NCBI GenBank assembly: GCA_021792135.1
Contig: JAJYVF010000006.1
Coordinates: 62,001 to 126,000, forward strand
Direction of reading: 5' to 3'
DNA: 64,000 nucleotides
DNA from: Acidobacteriota bacterium
GTDB taxonomy: Bacteria; Acidobacteriota; Terriglobia; Terriglobales; Acidobacteriaceae
The position numbers were made by a program, and so were the translations under genes. Within the stretch, counting starts at the first letter, position 1, and each line of letters begins with the position of its first letter. The notes beneath the pieces were generated by a model. That model did no database searches, had not been told where the DNA came from, and saw only the letters and a list, made by a program, of their open reading frames with translations. Shown piece by piece: positions 47,341-56,064 of this stretch.

Positions 47341-48522
47341 TCAGGCCAGGGCCGGTTCGGCCAGGAATCGAGCGAATACTTCGTTGGAGAGCATGCGCCC
47401 ACGGGGCGTGAGGACAACCCGATCTCCGTCGTGGAGCGCCACCAGATCTTCAGATTCCAGTTCGGAGAGGGTGCTCAGGCAATCCTGAACTGCGGAGGCC
47501 GAGAACTCCTGGCGCAGAGCGGCGAGGCTGACGCCTTCAGTAAGGCGCAGGCCCAGGAACCACGCTTCTTCGAACTCCTCTTCGCGGGTAAGGCGGCGGG
47601 GTTCATTCCAGCCGGGGCCAGCGAGGTACTCATCCAGAGCGTCCGCGGCAGCAAAGCGCAGCGCGGCACCGGTGCGGGTGCGGATCATGGAGTGAGCATC
47701 CAGTCCGAAGCCGAGATACGGTTCGCGGCGCCAGTATTTGAGGTTGTGCGCCGACTCGTGGCCGGACCGGGCGAAGTTGGAAATCTCATACTGGGCCAGG
47801 CCGTGGCCGGCCAGGAAGCCGATGGCTTCGGAGTAAAGGTCGGCGACGAGGTCGTCGGGCGGAACTTCCTGCGCATGATAGCGGCGGCCGCTGGCCAGGA
47901 GCTCGCGGCCGAGGCGCGAGCCGTCATCGACTTCGAGCATGTAGATGCTGGCATGATCGACGCCGGTTTCGGCAAGGATCCGGAGCGATTCGAACCAGGA
48001 GGCCAGTGTCTGGCCGGGGAGGCCGGCGATCAGATCGACGCTGACTTCGCGGATTCCGGCCGCGCGGACACGGGCAATGTCTTCGAGCGCTGTGGCACGG
48101 CTGTGCAGGCGGCCGGTGAGGCGCGCCTCGCTGTCGACAAAGGACTGTACTCCGAAGCTGATGCGGCTGACGCTGCATTCAGCGAGGGCTTCGAGGACGG
48201 CGGGCTCAAGCTGGCCGGGGGCGCACTCGACGGTGATCTCGGCCGTTGGGAGAACGGCAAATTCGCGGCGCAGGGCTGAGAAGAGGCGGCGGAAGAGCGC
48301 CGGCGAGAGCAGCGTGGGCGTGCCTCCGCCGAGGTAGATGCTGTCGGCAGCTTCAGGCACGGCCGCTCCCCATGGAACGGAACGGGTTCGGATGCTGCGG
48401 AGATCCTCTTCCAGACGGGCGACGTAGCGCTCCTGATAACCGGCCGGGAAAACGCCGGAAGCAAAATTGCAGTAGGTACATTTGGAACGGCAGAAGGGAA
48501 TGGCAAGGTAGAGCCCAGGCAT
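47341..48522 (-). CDS. hemW: HemW-like radical SAM haem chaperone
   Basis: Radical SAM protein related to coproporphyrinogen III oxidase HemN but shown in other bacteria to be a haem chaperone. The iron-sulfur motif is IPFCRSKCTYCNFAS (C-x3-C-x2-C), followed by YLGGGTPTLLSP and ISFGVQSF, GLPGQTLASWF and a C-terminal HemW domain (EISNFARSGHESAHNLKYWR). Start at ATG 48522 (MPGLYLAIPFC); a second ATG is two codons earlier. Confidence 0.9.
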   Translation of the reverse strand: MPGLYLAIPFCRSKCTYCNFASGVFPAGYQERYVARLEEDLRSIRTRSVPWGAAVPEAADSIYLGGGTPTLLSPALFRRLFSALRREFAVLPTAEITVECAPGQLEPAVLEALAECSVSRISFGVQSFVDSEARLTGRLHSRATALEDIARVRAAGIREVSVDLIAGLPGQTLASWFESLRILAETGVDHASIYMLEVDDGSRLGRELLASGRRYHAQEVPPDDLVADLYSEAIGFLAGHGLAQYEISNFARSGHESAHNLKYWRREPYLGFGLDAHSMIRTRTGAALRFAAADALDEYLAGPGWNEPRRLTREEEFEEAWFLGLRLTEGVSLAALRQEFSASAVQDCLSTLSELESEDLVALHDGDRVVLTPRGRMLSNEVFARFLAEPALA

Positions 48523-48701
48523 TTCCATACACCTCTATTCTCCCACCGCTGGCAAGAGCCAAAGTTCCGGCGGAGGAGCCCAACCGCGGCGGCTGCCGGG
48601 TGGTGCAGACATTGCCGCCTTCGGTCTGTCGGGCAAATCCTTCAGGATCAGCTACCTGGCACTGCTGCCAAAATCCCGGGATCTGCGCCGAAAACCCTGT
48701 G

Positions 48702-49073
48702 TCACTTGCCCGGCAGCCAGGCTGCGAACGGCGGAAACGTCAGCAGGAATCCCACGGCGAGAAGAACCAGAGCCACTGCCGTCGTCCTGCCGATGGGCAC
48801 ATCTCTCCTGCGCCACAGCCCCGCCAGCCCTACCCAGGCAAGGAGCCAGAAAAGGATGGCCAGCGAGGTCACTCCGGAGAGCGGGCCGGTGGGGGCAAAC
48901 CATGTGAGGGCAGCGGCCAGGGTTTGGGAGGCCCTGGCCAGTACCGTCAGAACGCCGAGGGCAAAGCAGCCGATGCCGGTGGCGAGGATAGCGGCTGCGA
49001 CGGGGCCGACGGGCGGTGTCTGCTGTCCTGATGCAGGGGAAGACGGGCGGGACTGCTGTGCCGCCGTGCTCAC
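48702..49073 (-). CDS. Small three-helix membrane protein
   Basis: 123 residues after a Ser/Pro/Gln-rich head: three hydrophobic segments (AAAILATGIGCFALGVLTVL; SLAILFWLLAWVGLAGLW; AVALVLLAVGFLLTFPPF). The GTG at 49073 overlaps the stop of the upstream gene (GTGA), which both fixes the start and implies coupling. Function unknown; it probably works with the membrane protein encoded just upstream. Confidence 0.65.
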   Translation of the reverse strand: MSTAAQQSRPSSPASGQQTPPVGPVAAAILATGIGCFALGVLTVLARASQTLAAALTWFAPTGPLSGVTSLAILFWLLAWVGLAGLWRRRDVPIGRTTAVALVLLAVGFLLTFPPFAAWLPGK

Positions 49074-49642
49074 CGGGTACTCTCCATGATATTGATCGCC
49101 GTGCGAATCCCCGCGACGGGGGCATGCTTGTTGATCATGGCGCCGAAGAGGCCCGCGGCTGCAGCGGAGCCAAACGCGGCGAGGGTAAAGAGCAGCAGGG
49201 CGGTGCGCAGATGCGGCACCGTCCGAACCTGCGTGCGATAGCGGATAAAGATCCAGGCAACCGTGGTCATCGCCATGGGCGCGAACCACGCGACGTGCTC
49301 CTTCCACTCCATGCCGAAGGTGTGCCAGCCCGCGGTGAGGCGGCTCGACCGGAGCAGGGCCTGAGGCCAGGGTTCCAGGTTGATGGCGCCGGCGGGCGGA
49401 ACGGCTCGATACCACGGAAAGACAATGTAAGCTCCGCTGAGGACCGCAGCCCAGCCGAGGGCGGCGGTGGCGGTGAGATACAGGCTTTCAAGCAGACGGG
49501 CGCGGGCGCTTTGCTCGGCGGGGCGGGTTTCGCCGAATTGACGGCAGAGTTCCACCAGCACACCGAAAATTGTGAGCAGGAAGAAGGCTCCGAAGAGCAT
49601 GCCATGGATGGAGGTAGCAAGGCCGCGGAGGCTTATCTGCAT
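49070..49642 (-). CDS. Four-helix membrane protein of unknown function
   Basis: 190 residues with helices at GMLFGAFFLLTIFGVLVEL, SLYLTATAALGWAAVLSGAY, HVAWFAPMAMTTVAWIFI and ALLLFTLAAFGSAAAAGLF. Several histidines lie at helix ends (IHGM; GWHTFGMEWKEHVAW), which could bind haem or metal, but this is speculation. ATG 49642 (MQISLRGLATSIHG) is chosen; upstream in-frame sequence is not protein-like. Divergent from the GH29 gene by about 280 bp. Confidence 0.7.
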   Translation of the reverse strand: MQISLRGLATSIHGMLFGAFFLLTIFGVLVELCRQFGETRPAEQSARARLLESLYLTATAALGWAAVLSGAYIVFPWYRAVPPAGAINLEPWPQALLRSSRLTAGWHTFGMEWKEHVAWFAPMAMTTVAWIFIRYRTQVRTVPHLRTALLLFTLAAFGSAAAAGLFGAMINKHAPVAGIRTAINIMESTR

Positions 49643-49925
49643 GGGAGAACTCCCCCGGGGAATTGGCAGCCCGCGTGACGTCCGAGATTCATCCCGCCAT
49701 GGTATGACGAATTCGCAGCCCTGCGGCAGCGAAATGACTGTGAAGGCGGCGTCGGGGCTGTGCGAATCGGTTCTCTCATCGTTCCTGCCGGCTCTGGCTG
49801 TCTCACAGATTGAAATCGACCGCTGATGATAGATTGTTGGGCGAGCCAGTTCCTCTGAGCCGGTTGCACGCGATTCCGCGCGTACCGCGAAATGGTCCAG
49901 GCACCCTTTGGAAGCAGGAGAATTC

Positions 49926-51389
49926 ATGAAAGTAACGAGGCGGGTATTTTCCAGGGGCCTTGTTGCCGCTGCATCGAGCGTTGCACTCGGCAACAAGGCT
50001 ACGCGAATCTGGGCGCAGGTGCAGGGCGAGCACTATCAGATGGGCATGAAACATCCGGTGCCACCAATTCAGGAAACCGAGACACCGGCGGAGAAGGCCG
50101 CGCGCATGCGGTGGTTTCGTGAGGCGCGGTTTGGGATGTTCATCCACTGGGGGCTTTATTCAATTCCGGCAGGACGCTGGGATGGGAAGGAGATACCGGG
50201 CCTCGGGGAATGGATCATGAATGAGGCGTCCATTCCGGTGGCTCCGTACAAGGCGCTTGCTGCGAAGTTCAATCCGACACAGTTCAGCGCGGCGAATATC
50301 GTGGGGCTGGCAAAAGCGGCGGGGCAGAAGTATATCGTGATTACCTCGAAGCATCACGAGGGCTTTGCCATGTTCAATTCCCGGGCGAATTCATTCAACA
50401 TCGTCGATGCGACGCCCTTCAGGCGCGATCCACTGAAGGAACTCGCTGCTGAGTGCCGGAAGCAGGATATCAAGCTGGGCTTCTATTACTCGCAGGACCA
50501 GGACTGGACGGCACCGGGCGGAGCAGCCTATAAGACCGACCATCATCAGCCGCCAACCTTTCACTGGGATCCGGCGCAGAATGGCAGCTTCCCGGACTAT
50601 CTCCACACCAAGGCCATCCCCCAGATCCGGGAACTGCTCTCAAATTACGGCGAGTATCCGGCGATCCTGTGGTTTGACACACCGACCAAAGATATGACGC
50701 CCGAGCTGGCGGGGGAGATTGTCAAGGTTCTCAACGAGCATCCGAAGCTGATCTGGAATAACCGGCTGGGCGGCGGTTACAAGGGCGATACGGAGACGCC
50801 CGAGCAGTATATTCCCGCTCGTGGATATCCGGGGCGCGACTGGGAGTCGTGCATGACGATCAACGACACCTGGGGATACAAACAGGACGATACGAATTTC
50901 AAGAGCACGGAGACACTGCTGCGCAACCTGATCGACATCGCCAGCAAAGGCGGCAATTATCTGTTGAATATCGGACCAATGGCGACGGGGGTCGTGCCGG
51001 CTCCTGAAGTGGAACGGCTGCAGCAGATGGGCAAATGGCTCGACGTGAACGGCGAGTCGATCTATGGCACGCGGGCGACTCTCTTCGGCGCCGAGGCCGG
51101 TTCGTTTTCGCCGACGGAGAAAGATGAGAACGGGAAGCCGAAGTTCATTCCGAGCTGGAAATGGCGTTCGACGACCGGACGGAACCAGATCTACATCCAG
51201 ATCTTCGAGTGGCCGGGCACCAGTTTCCATCTGGACAATGTGCCCCGGGAAGTAACCAGCGCGTATCTGCTGGCGGACCCATCGAAGAAGCCGCTCCGGC
51301 TGAGAAAGAGCGGGAACTCTCTGGATGTTTCCCTGCCTGCGCAGCCGCTGGATCCGATTGCTACCGTCGTGGTGCTGAAAACCGCATAA
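49926..51389 (+). CDS. Exported GH29 alpha-L-fucosidase
   Basis: Retaining alpha-L-fucosidase acting on fucosylated plant or microbial glycans. MKVTRRVFSRGLVAAASSV is a Tat-like signal (twin Arg). Domain landmarks: FGMFIHWGLYSIPAGRW, YIVITSKHHEGFAMF, LGFYYSQDQDW and AILWFDTPTKD with the nucleophile Asp. A C-terminal beta domain follows (RNQIYIQIFEWPG). AGGAG 6 nt before the ATG at 49926 fixes the start. It opens a plus-strand carbohydrate run. Confidence 0.94.
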   Translation: MKVTRRVFSRGLVAAASSVALGNKATRIWAQVQGEHYQMGMKHPVPPIQETETPAEKAARMRWFREARFGMFIHWGLYSIPAGRWDGKEIPGLGEWIMNEASIPVAPYKALAAKFNPTQFSAANIVGLAKAAGQKYIVITSKHHEGFAMFNSRANSFNIVDATPFRRDPLKELAAECRKQDIKLGFYYSQDQDWTAPGGAAYKTDHHQPPTFHWDPAQNGSFPDYLHTKAIPQIRELLSNYGEYPAILWFDTPTKDMTPELAGEIVKVLNEHPKLIWNNRLGGGYKGDTETPEQYIPARGYPGRDWESCMTINDTWGYKQDDTNFKSTETLLRNLIDIASKGGNYLLNIGPMATGVVPAPEVERLQQMGKWLDVNGESIYGTRATLFGAEAGSFSPTEKDENGKPKFIPSWKWRSTTGRNQIYIQIFEWPGTSFHLDNVPREVTSAYLLADPSKKPLRLRKSGNSLDVSLPAQPLDPIATVVVLKTA

Positions 51390-51401
51390 ACACGAAGGCA
51401 G

Positions 51402-51431
51402 GCTTCAGCCGGGCAGAAACCCGGCTGAAGC
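51402..51431. terminator. 12-bp perfect hairpin after the fucosidase gene
   Basis: GCTTCAGCCGGG (51402-51413) pairs with CCCGGCTGAAGC (51420-51431), loop CAGAAA. The arms share the GGCTTCAGCC core with the REP-like palindromes at 16.67 kb. There is no T-run, so it may act as an mRNA-stabilising or partial terminator between genes. Confidence 0.55.
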
Positions 51432-51505
51432 ATCGTGTGCGCAGGTTCGCCGGTGCGCGAGGGCCAGCGACGGGAGTACAGCACTTCTTTTGTCGGAGGA
51501 AAAGC

Positions 51506-51829
51506 ATGAAGCGATACGGAAGTGTCATCCGGCTCAGGCCTGAGCACGAGGAGGCATACCGGAAAGCGCATGCCGCCGTTCCGGCGGAAGTGCTCCGCAC
51601 CATCTATGAGTGCAATATTCGCAATTACTCGATCTATCTCAGGAATTCCGTTCTGTTCGGATACTTCGAGTACATCGGGTCTGATTTCGCAGCGGATATG
51701 GCGAAAATGGCGGCGGATCCGGCAACGCAGAAATGGTGGGCGGTGATGGGGCCGATGCAGGAGCCCTTCCCGGATCGTGCTTCCGGGGAGTGGTGGGCAA
51801 CGATGGACGAGGTTTTTCACGTGGACTGA
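51506..51829 (+). CDS. rhaM: L-rhamnose mutarotase family protein
   Basis: 107-residue alpha/beta-barrel-dimer protein. YGSVIRLRPEHEEAYRKAHA, IRNYSIYLRNSVLFGYFEY and the tail PMQEPFPDRASGEWWATMDE match the RhaM (DUF718) family, which speeds anomer exchange of L-rhamnose and related 6-deoxy sugars. Neighbouring fucosidase suggests L-fucose as an alternative substrate. GGAGG precedes the ATG at 51506. The frame upstream is not used. Confidence 0.92.
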   Translation: MKRYGSVIRLRPEHEEAYRKAHAAVPAEVLRTIYECNIRNYSIYLRNSVLFGYFEYIGSDFAADMAKMAADPATQKWWAVMGPMQEPFPDRASGEWWATMDEVFHVD

Positions 51830-51919
51830 GGGCCTCCCTGCGAATCGCCGTGCTGGCATGCTGCAGCATGACTCGGCGCTCGCCTGATGGCATTCGTGAT
51901 GAACAAGGACAGAGTAACT

Positions 51920-52630
51920 ATGGCATGCTGCTCCTCGGTGCGGGCTTATCGGATGTTGAGCCCAGTTGTGCTGATGCTGATCTTTCTTGCAGGAGCTTCG
52001 ATCTCGGCCTTCGCACAGGAAGTATCGATTCCGGAAGAGATTGAATGGACATGGGAGGTGCGGCCGCCGCATCCCGACCCCAAACTGCCGAATGTGCTTC
52101 TGCTGGGCGACTCGATCACGCGGAACTATTTCCCGGAGGTAAGGAAAGATCTTGCCGGCGCGGCAAATGTGTATCTGATGGCAAGCTCCACCTGCGTGGG
52201 CGATCCGCGCCTTCCACATCAGATTGCGGAGTTTGTGGCGATGGAGCATGTGCATTTCGGGGTGGTGCATTTCAATAACGGGATGCATGGATTTGCCTAT
52301 ACGGAAGCGCAGTACAGGGAAGGCTTTCCCGATTTTCTGGCGGCGGTTCACAGAGCCGTCAGTCTTGGTGGAACGCTGATCTGGGCGACAACAACGCCGG
52401 TGCTGGCTGACGCCCCCGGCGGAGCGACGAATGCACGCATCGATGCCCGCAATGCAATCGCCGATGGGATGGTAAAGGCCCAGGGCATCGCGATCGACGA
52501 CCAGCATGCGCTGATGCTGAAGCACCAGGACCTGCATCAGGATCCGGTGCATTTCAATCCGGCGGGGTCTGCCCTTGAGGGAGATCAGGCAGCGCGCTCA
52601 ATTCGGGCAGCATTGAGAAAGCCGCACTGA
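51920..52630 (+). CDS. Secreted SGNH/GDSL-type hydrolase
   Basis: 236 residues. A signal peptide (MLSPVVLMLIFLAGASISAF, cleavage near FAQ) precedes an SGNH fold: block I LLLGDSITRNYF (Ser), ASSTCVG (Gly), HFNNGMHG (Asn) and block V HQDPVHFNPAG (Asp-His). Probably a carbohydrate esterase removing acetyl or similar groups. The ATG at 51920 has AAGGA upstream; the frame also has ATGs at 51887 and 51899. It lies between rhaM and the alpha-galactosidase gene. Confidence 0.85.
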   Translation: MACCSSVRAYRMLSPVVLMLIFLAGASISAFAQEVSIPEEIEWTWEVRPPHPDPKLPNVLLLGDSITRNYFPEVRKDLAGAANVYLMASSTCVGDPRLPHQIAEFVAMEHVHFGVVHFNNGMHGFAYTEAQYREGFPDFLAAVHRAVSLGGTLIWATTTPVLADAPGGATNARIDARNAIADGMVKAQGIAIDDQHALMLKHQDLHQDPVHFNPAGSALEGDQAARSIRAALRKPH

Positions 52631-52650
52631 GCAGAGCCATAGAGGCGCGG

Positions 52651-54849
52651 ATGGATGGAGGATCGGTGAGCAGAGGCCGGCGGGGCAGTGCTGGAATCCA
52701 TGGTCGGGTGAAGCTACTGGGATTTGCGCTGCTTGTTCTTCTTGCGCCGGGCGTCCTGCGGGGGCAAGCGGCGCCGTCGGTCAGCGGCGGCGAGATCATC
52801 CTTCGCAGCGATCTCACGACCGTTCGCTACCACCGTGAAACCGGCACCATGGATGTGCAGTGGAAGGACGGGCACAAGCTGCTGGGAATTGAAAGCGCTG
52901 CGACTCTGGCCGATGGCCGCGTCCTGAACACCGCGAATTACACGAGCCATACCCTCGAAGGCGCGGGCGAGCAGGCCGGAGCCGGCGTTGCGGGCTGTCC
53001 AGCGCAGGAATACACCATCCGCAGCAGCAAACCTGAGCTTCCCGTGCTCCTGCAGCATATCTGGCTTTGTGATGGGAAGCCCTGGATCGCCATCGAGGCG
53101 GAACTCGGGCCCACCGCCAGCCGCGTGGGAACGAAGCACTTCGACGCAGTCCTGCTGAAGGGCGCCAATGCCGTGCAGATTGGGCGGGGCGCAGCACAGC
53201 GTTTTCTGCATGTGCCGTTTGACAACGACATGTGGTTCCGGTACGACAGCATGGCTGTTGCCGGCATGAAGCCGGGAGCCACTTACTCGAGCGATGAAGT
53301 TACGGCTGTTTTCGACAATGCCAGCCGGCAGGCGATCATCCTGGGATCGATCACGCACGACGTCTGGAAGACTGCTATCGATGCGCATGCGGCGAACGGA
53401 CAGCTGACGGACCTTGATATCTACGGCGGCATTTCTTCTCCCACCGGGGTGCGTACCGATACGCACGATACCGTACCGCACGGTCTGGTTCATGGCGAGC
53501 GGGTCACTTCGCCGCGTATCTTTGTCGGCTCGTTTGCCGACTGGCGCGATGGGCTGGAGGCCTATGGAGTCGCGAATGCCACAGTGCATCCGCCGCTTGT
53601 GTGGCCGGCAGGAGCACCGATGGGCTGGAACAGCTGGGCGGCCTACCAGGAGCACATCAACTACGACCGCTATCTCGGCGCCGCGGAGTTCGTCAAAGAC
53701 GCGCTTGTGCCGCAGGGCTTCACCCGCGACAAGGTGATCTACGTCAACCTCGACGCCTTCTGGCAGAATCTCGATGCGGTCCAGCTTGCCGATGCAGTGA
53801 GGATCATACAGTCCATGCGCACTCCCGACGGGACTCACTTCGAGCCTGGGATTTACTGGACTCCTTTCGCGTACTGGTCGGACGATCTGGACGCGTATGT
53901 GGAAGGCACCGGGATGAAGTATCGCTACCGCGATATCCTGCTGAAGGCTTCCGATGGATCGTATCTTCCCAAAGTCGACGGAGGCAGGCCGATCGACCCC
54001 TCGCATCCGGGCGAGAAAGAGCGGATTGCTTTCAACATTGCGCAATTCGAAAAGCTGGGATTCCGGTATCTGAAGCTCGATTTTCTCTCGCACGGAGCGC
54101 TGGAAGGCGCGCACTACGATCCCGCTGTCCAGACCGGAATTGAAGCGTACAACGAGGGTATGCGGGAAGTGGTGGCTGCGGCGGGCGGAAAGATGTTCCT
54201 GAGCCTCTCCATCGCTCCGCTGTTTCCTTCGGGGTACGGAAATGCGCGAAGGATTTCGTGCGATACCAAAGGACACATCAGCGGCGACCAGTCGACTGAG
54301 TACATGCTGAATTCACTGACCTATGGCTGGTGGACGAACGGCAATCTGTATATCGCCGATCCGGACCATGTGGTTCTAGGCCCCAGGGCGAACCTCGGTG
54401 CGCGCAGCATCATCGAAGGGAAGAGCCGTCTGCTTTCTGCGATCATCAGCGGCGGCATGATTCTCGACAGCACCGCGCTCGCCGACGATCCGCAGGGGCG
54501 GGAGATGGCCCGCGCTGTGTACGACAACCGGAATCTGTTTGCGGTGGCCAGCAAAGGCAAGGCCTTTCGGCCGGTGGAAGGCGACACGGGAGACAGGGCG
54601 GCAGACGCTTTTGTCCGGCCTTCGTCGCATGGAATGTATCTGGCCGTCTTCAATTTCGACGACCAGCAGAAGCAGACCATCACCGTGCCTCTTGCCCGGA
54701 TCAGCACCGCGCTGGCATCTGCGTCCTCGGTTCAGGTGATCGATGTCGCATCGGGGAAGGCCCTGGAGCCAGCTCATCAGCAGGTCAGCCTGACGCTGCT
54801 TCCTGCCCAGTCGATCCTTGTGGAGCTGCGGGCCAGCGCGTCGCAGTGA
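52651..54849 (+). CDS. Secreted GH36/GH27-like (clan GH-D) alpha-galactosidase
   Basis: 732 residues with a signal peptide (LLGFALLVLLAPGVLRGQ). An N-terminal beta-sandwich (residues about 45-300) precedes the barrel, which opens with MGWNSWAAYQEHINYDR, a clan GH-D signature, and carries FRYLKLDFLSHG with the nucleophile Asp. SGDQSTEY is near the acid/base loop. A C-terminal beta domain ends the protein. Alpha-galactosidase or a related retaining activity is inferred from the family. GAGGCGCGG precedes the ATG. Confidence 0.87.
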   Translation: MDGGSVSRGRRGSAGIHGRVKLLGFALLVLLAPGVLRGQAAPSVSGGEIILRSDLTTVRYHRETGTMDVQWKDGHKLLGIESAATLADGRVLNTANYTSHTLEGAGEQAGAGVAGCPAQEYTIRSSKPELPVLLQHIWLCDGKPWIAIEAELGPTASRVGTKHFDAVLLKGANAVQIGRGAAQRFLHVPFDNDMWFRYDSMAVAGMKPGATYSSDEVTAVFDNASRQAIILGSITHDVWKTAIDAHAANGQLTDLDIYGGISSPTGVRTDTHDTVPHGLVHGERVTSPRIFVGSFADWRDGLEAYGVANATVHPPLVWPAGAPMGWNSWAAYQEHINYDRYLGAAEFVKDALVPQGFTRDKVIYVNLDAFWQNLDAVQLADAVRIIQSMRTPDGTHFEPGIYWTPFAYWSDDLDAYVEGTGMKYRYRDILLKASDGSYLPKVDGGRPIDPSHPGEKERIAFNIAQFEKLGFRYLKLDFLSHGALEGAHYDPAVQTGIEAYNEGMREVVAAAGGKMFLSLSIAPLFPSGYGNARRISCDTKGHISGDQSTEYMLNSLTYGWWTNGNLYIADPDHVVLGPRANLGARSIIEGKSRLLSAIISGGMILDSTALADDPQGREMARAVYDNRNLFAVASKGKAFRPVEGDTGDRAADAFVRPSSHGMYLAVFNFDDQQKQTITVPLARISTALASASSVQVIDVASGKALEPAHQQVSLTLLPAQSILVELRASASQ

Positions 54850-54934
54850 TGGTCTGGCAGCCAGGCGCCCCTTTCCATACTCAGAGAGTGTTGCCGAGAC
54901 GGGCGGGCGCGGCTGGAGGAAGAGATTCGCCGCC

Positions 54935-55588
54935 TCAGGCCACGCGCGCATTGGGCACCGTCTGACGGCGGTTGAAGAGCCAGTTTTGGGGTAGTCGGGC
55001 CGGCGAACGGCGGCGGACCCGCGGCGGCTGGGACTTGCGGGGCATCACCATCCAGACCGCGAGGAAGACGCCGCATGCGAGGGGAAGGCTGACGGTGTAC
55101 AGGTGCCAGGCGGAGTAGAAATCCTCGCGGGTGATGGAGAGCATTTGGTGCCCGAAGTGCTGGAGCAGCGCGAGCGTGGAGGCCAGAAGCACGTTGAGGC
55201 TGGCCGAGAGACTTGCGATGAGACGCAGGGGAGAGAGGTCATCGAGAATATCGCGGCGGAAGAAGATGTAGGCGAGAAAGCCGAGCCAGATGAAGACCAC
55301 AGCCGGCACCATGCCGCAGGCCATCTCCAGCAGCGAGGGCAAGGGCCAGGACAGTGCGAGCCACTGGCTGGGAACGGCATGCGGCAGCCAGCCCCTGGCC
55401 AGGGTCCGCCAGGCGGGATAGAGCATGGTCCAGGCTGCGGAAAAGATGAAAGGCGCAGCCGTAGTGCGGATGGCGCGACCGGTACGCGCCGCCGCAGCCG
55501 CGAGCTTCGCATTCGGTCTGCCGAACGATGCGGGCAGCAGGCGATCCAGTATGCGGAGTGCGATTGCGATGATTCGGCTGTGCTTCAT
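54935..55588 (-). CDS. Membrane protein, probable second part of a split membrane protein
   Basis: 217 residues beginning MKHSRIIAIALRILDRLLPA, with four hydrophobic segments (AAPFIFSAAWTMLYPAW; MVPAVVFIWLGFLAYIFF; RLIASLSASLNVLLASTLAL; LYTVSLPLACGVFLAVWMV) and a basic tail. A weak AAAGGAA precedes the ATG. The upstream gene's frame runs on over this one without a natural end, so the pair may be one protein split by a frameshift near 55590. Function unknown. Confidence 0.6.
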   Translation of the reverse strand: MKHSRIIAIALRILDRLLPASFGRPNAKLAAAAARTGRAIRTTAAPFIFSAAWTMLYPAWRTLARGWLPHAVPSQWLALSWPLPSLLEMACGMVPAVVFIWLGFLAYIFFRRDILDDLSPLRLIASLSASLNVLLASTLALLQHFGHQMLSITREDFYSAWHLYTVSLPLACGVFLAVWMVMPRKSQPPRVRRRSPARLPQNWLFNRRQTVPNARVA

Positions 55589-56009
55589 GCGGTTTCCTTT
55601 CCCGGAAAAGGGCTGAAAGTGCGCTGCGACTCGTGCCTGCCGCGCAGGCGGTGACCAGAAGAGCCCAGGACGAATGCCGGGCGAGAAGGATCAAAAGCGG
55701 AGGAAGAAGAAGCCAGGCAACTGGGGCGTTGAGGGCCCAGCGAGGGGACCGCCATGGCCGAGCCCTCTCCAGGAGAACCAGGGAAGCCACCATAGCGACA
55801 GTGCCAGCGAGCGTGACCGCTGGCAGCCAGAGTGATCCGGCGACAAATGCCCCTGCGAAAGAGGACTGCATCCGCGCCAGCGGAAAGAGCCAGAGATCTG
55901 CTATGCCGGCAGCCAGGAGTCCGGCCACGATCGCAGCCCACGCACTCCCCCGGCCTGTCGCGGCGTCGGCCTGCGGCGGGAGAAGGGCGGATTGCGGCGC
56001 GATATCCAT
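55589..56009 (-). CDS. Membrane protein N-terminal part with possible frameshift at its 3' end
   Basis: About 140 protein-like residues with three membrane segments (AWAAIVAGLLAAGIADLWLF; LWLPAVTLAGTVAMVASLVL; WLLLPPLLILLARHSSWALL), after which the frame (SALFRERKPHEA...) continues to 55239 as basic, low-complexity, non-protein-like sequence antisense in style to the 55588 gene. I give 55589 as the end of credible coding. Either a frameshift joins it to the downstream gene or an unusual overlap exists. Confidence 0.5.
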
Positions 56010-56064
56010 GGCGCCACCCCAAATCGCGTGTCTCGATTGGCCTGCTTTCCCGATCTGCCGGCGC

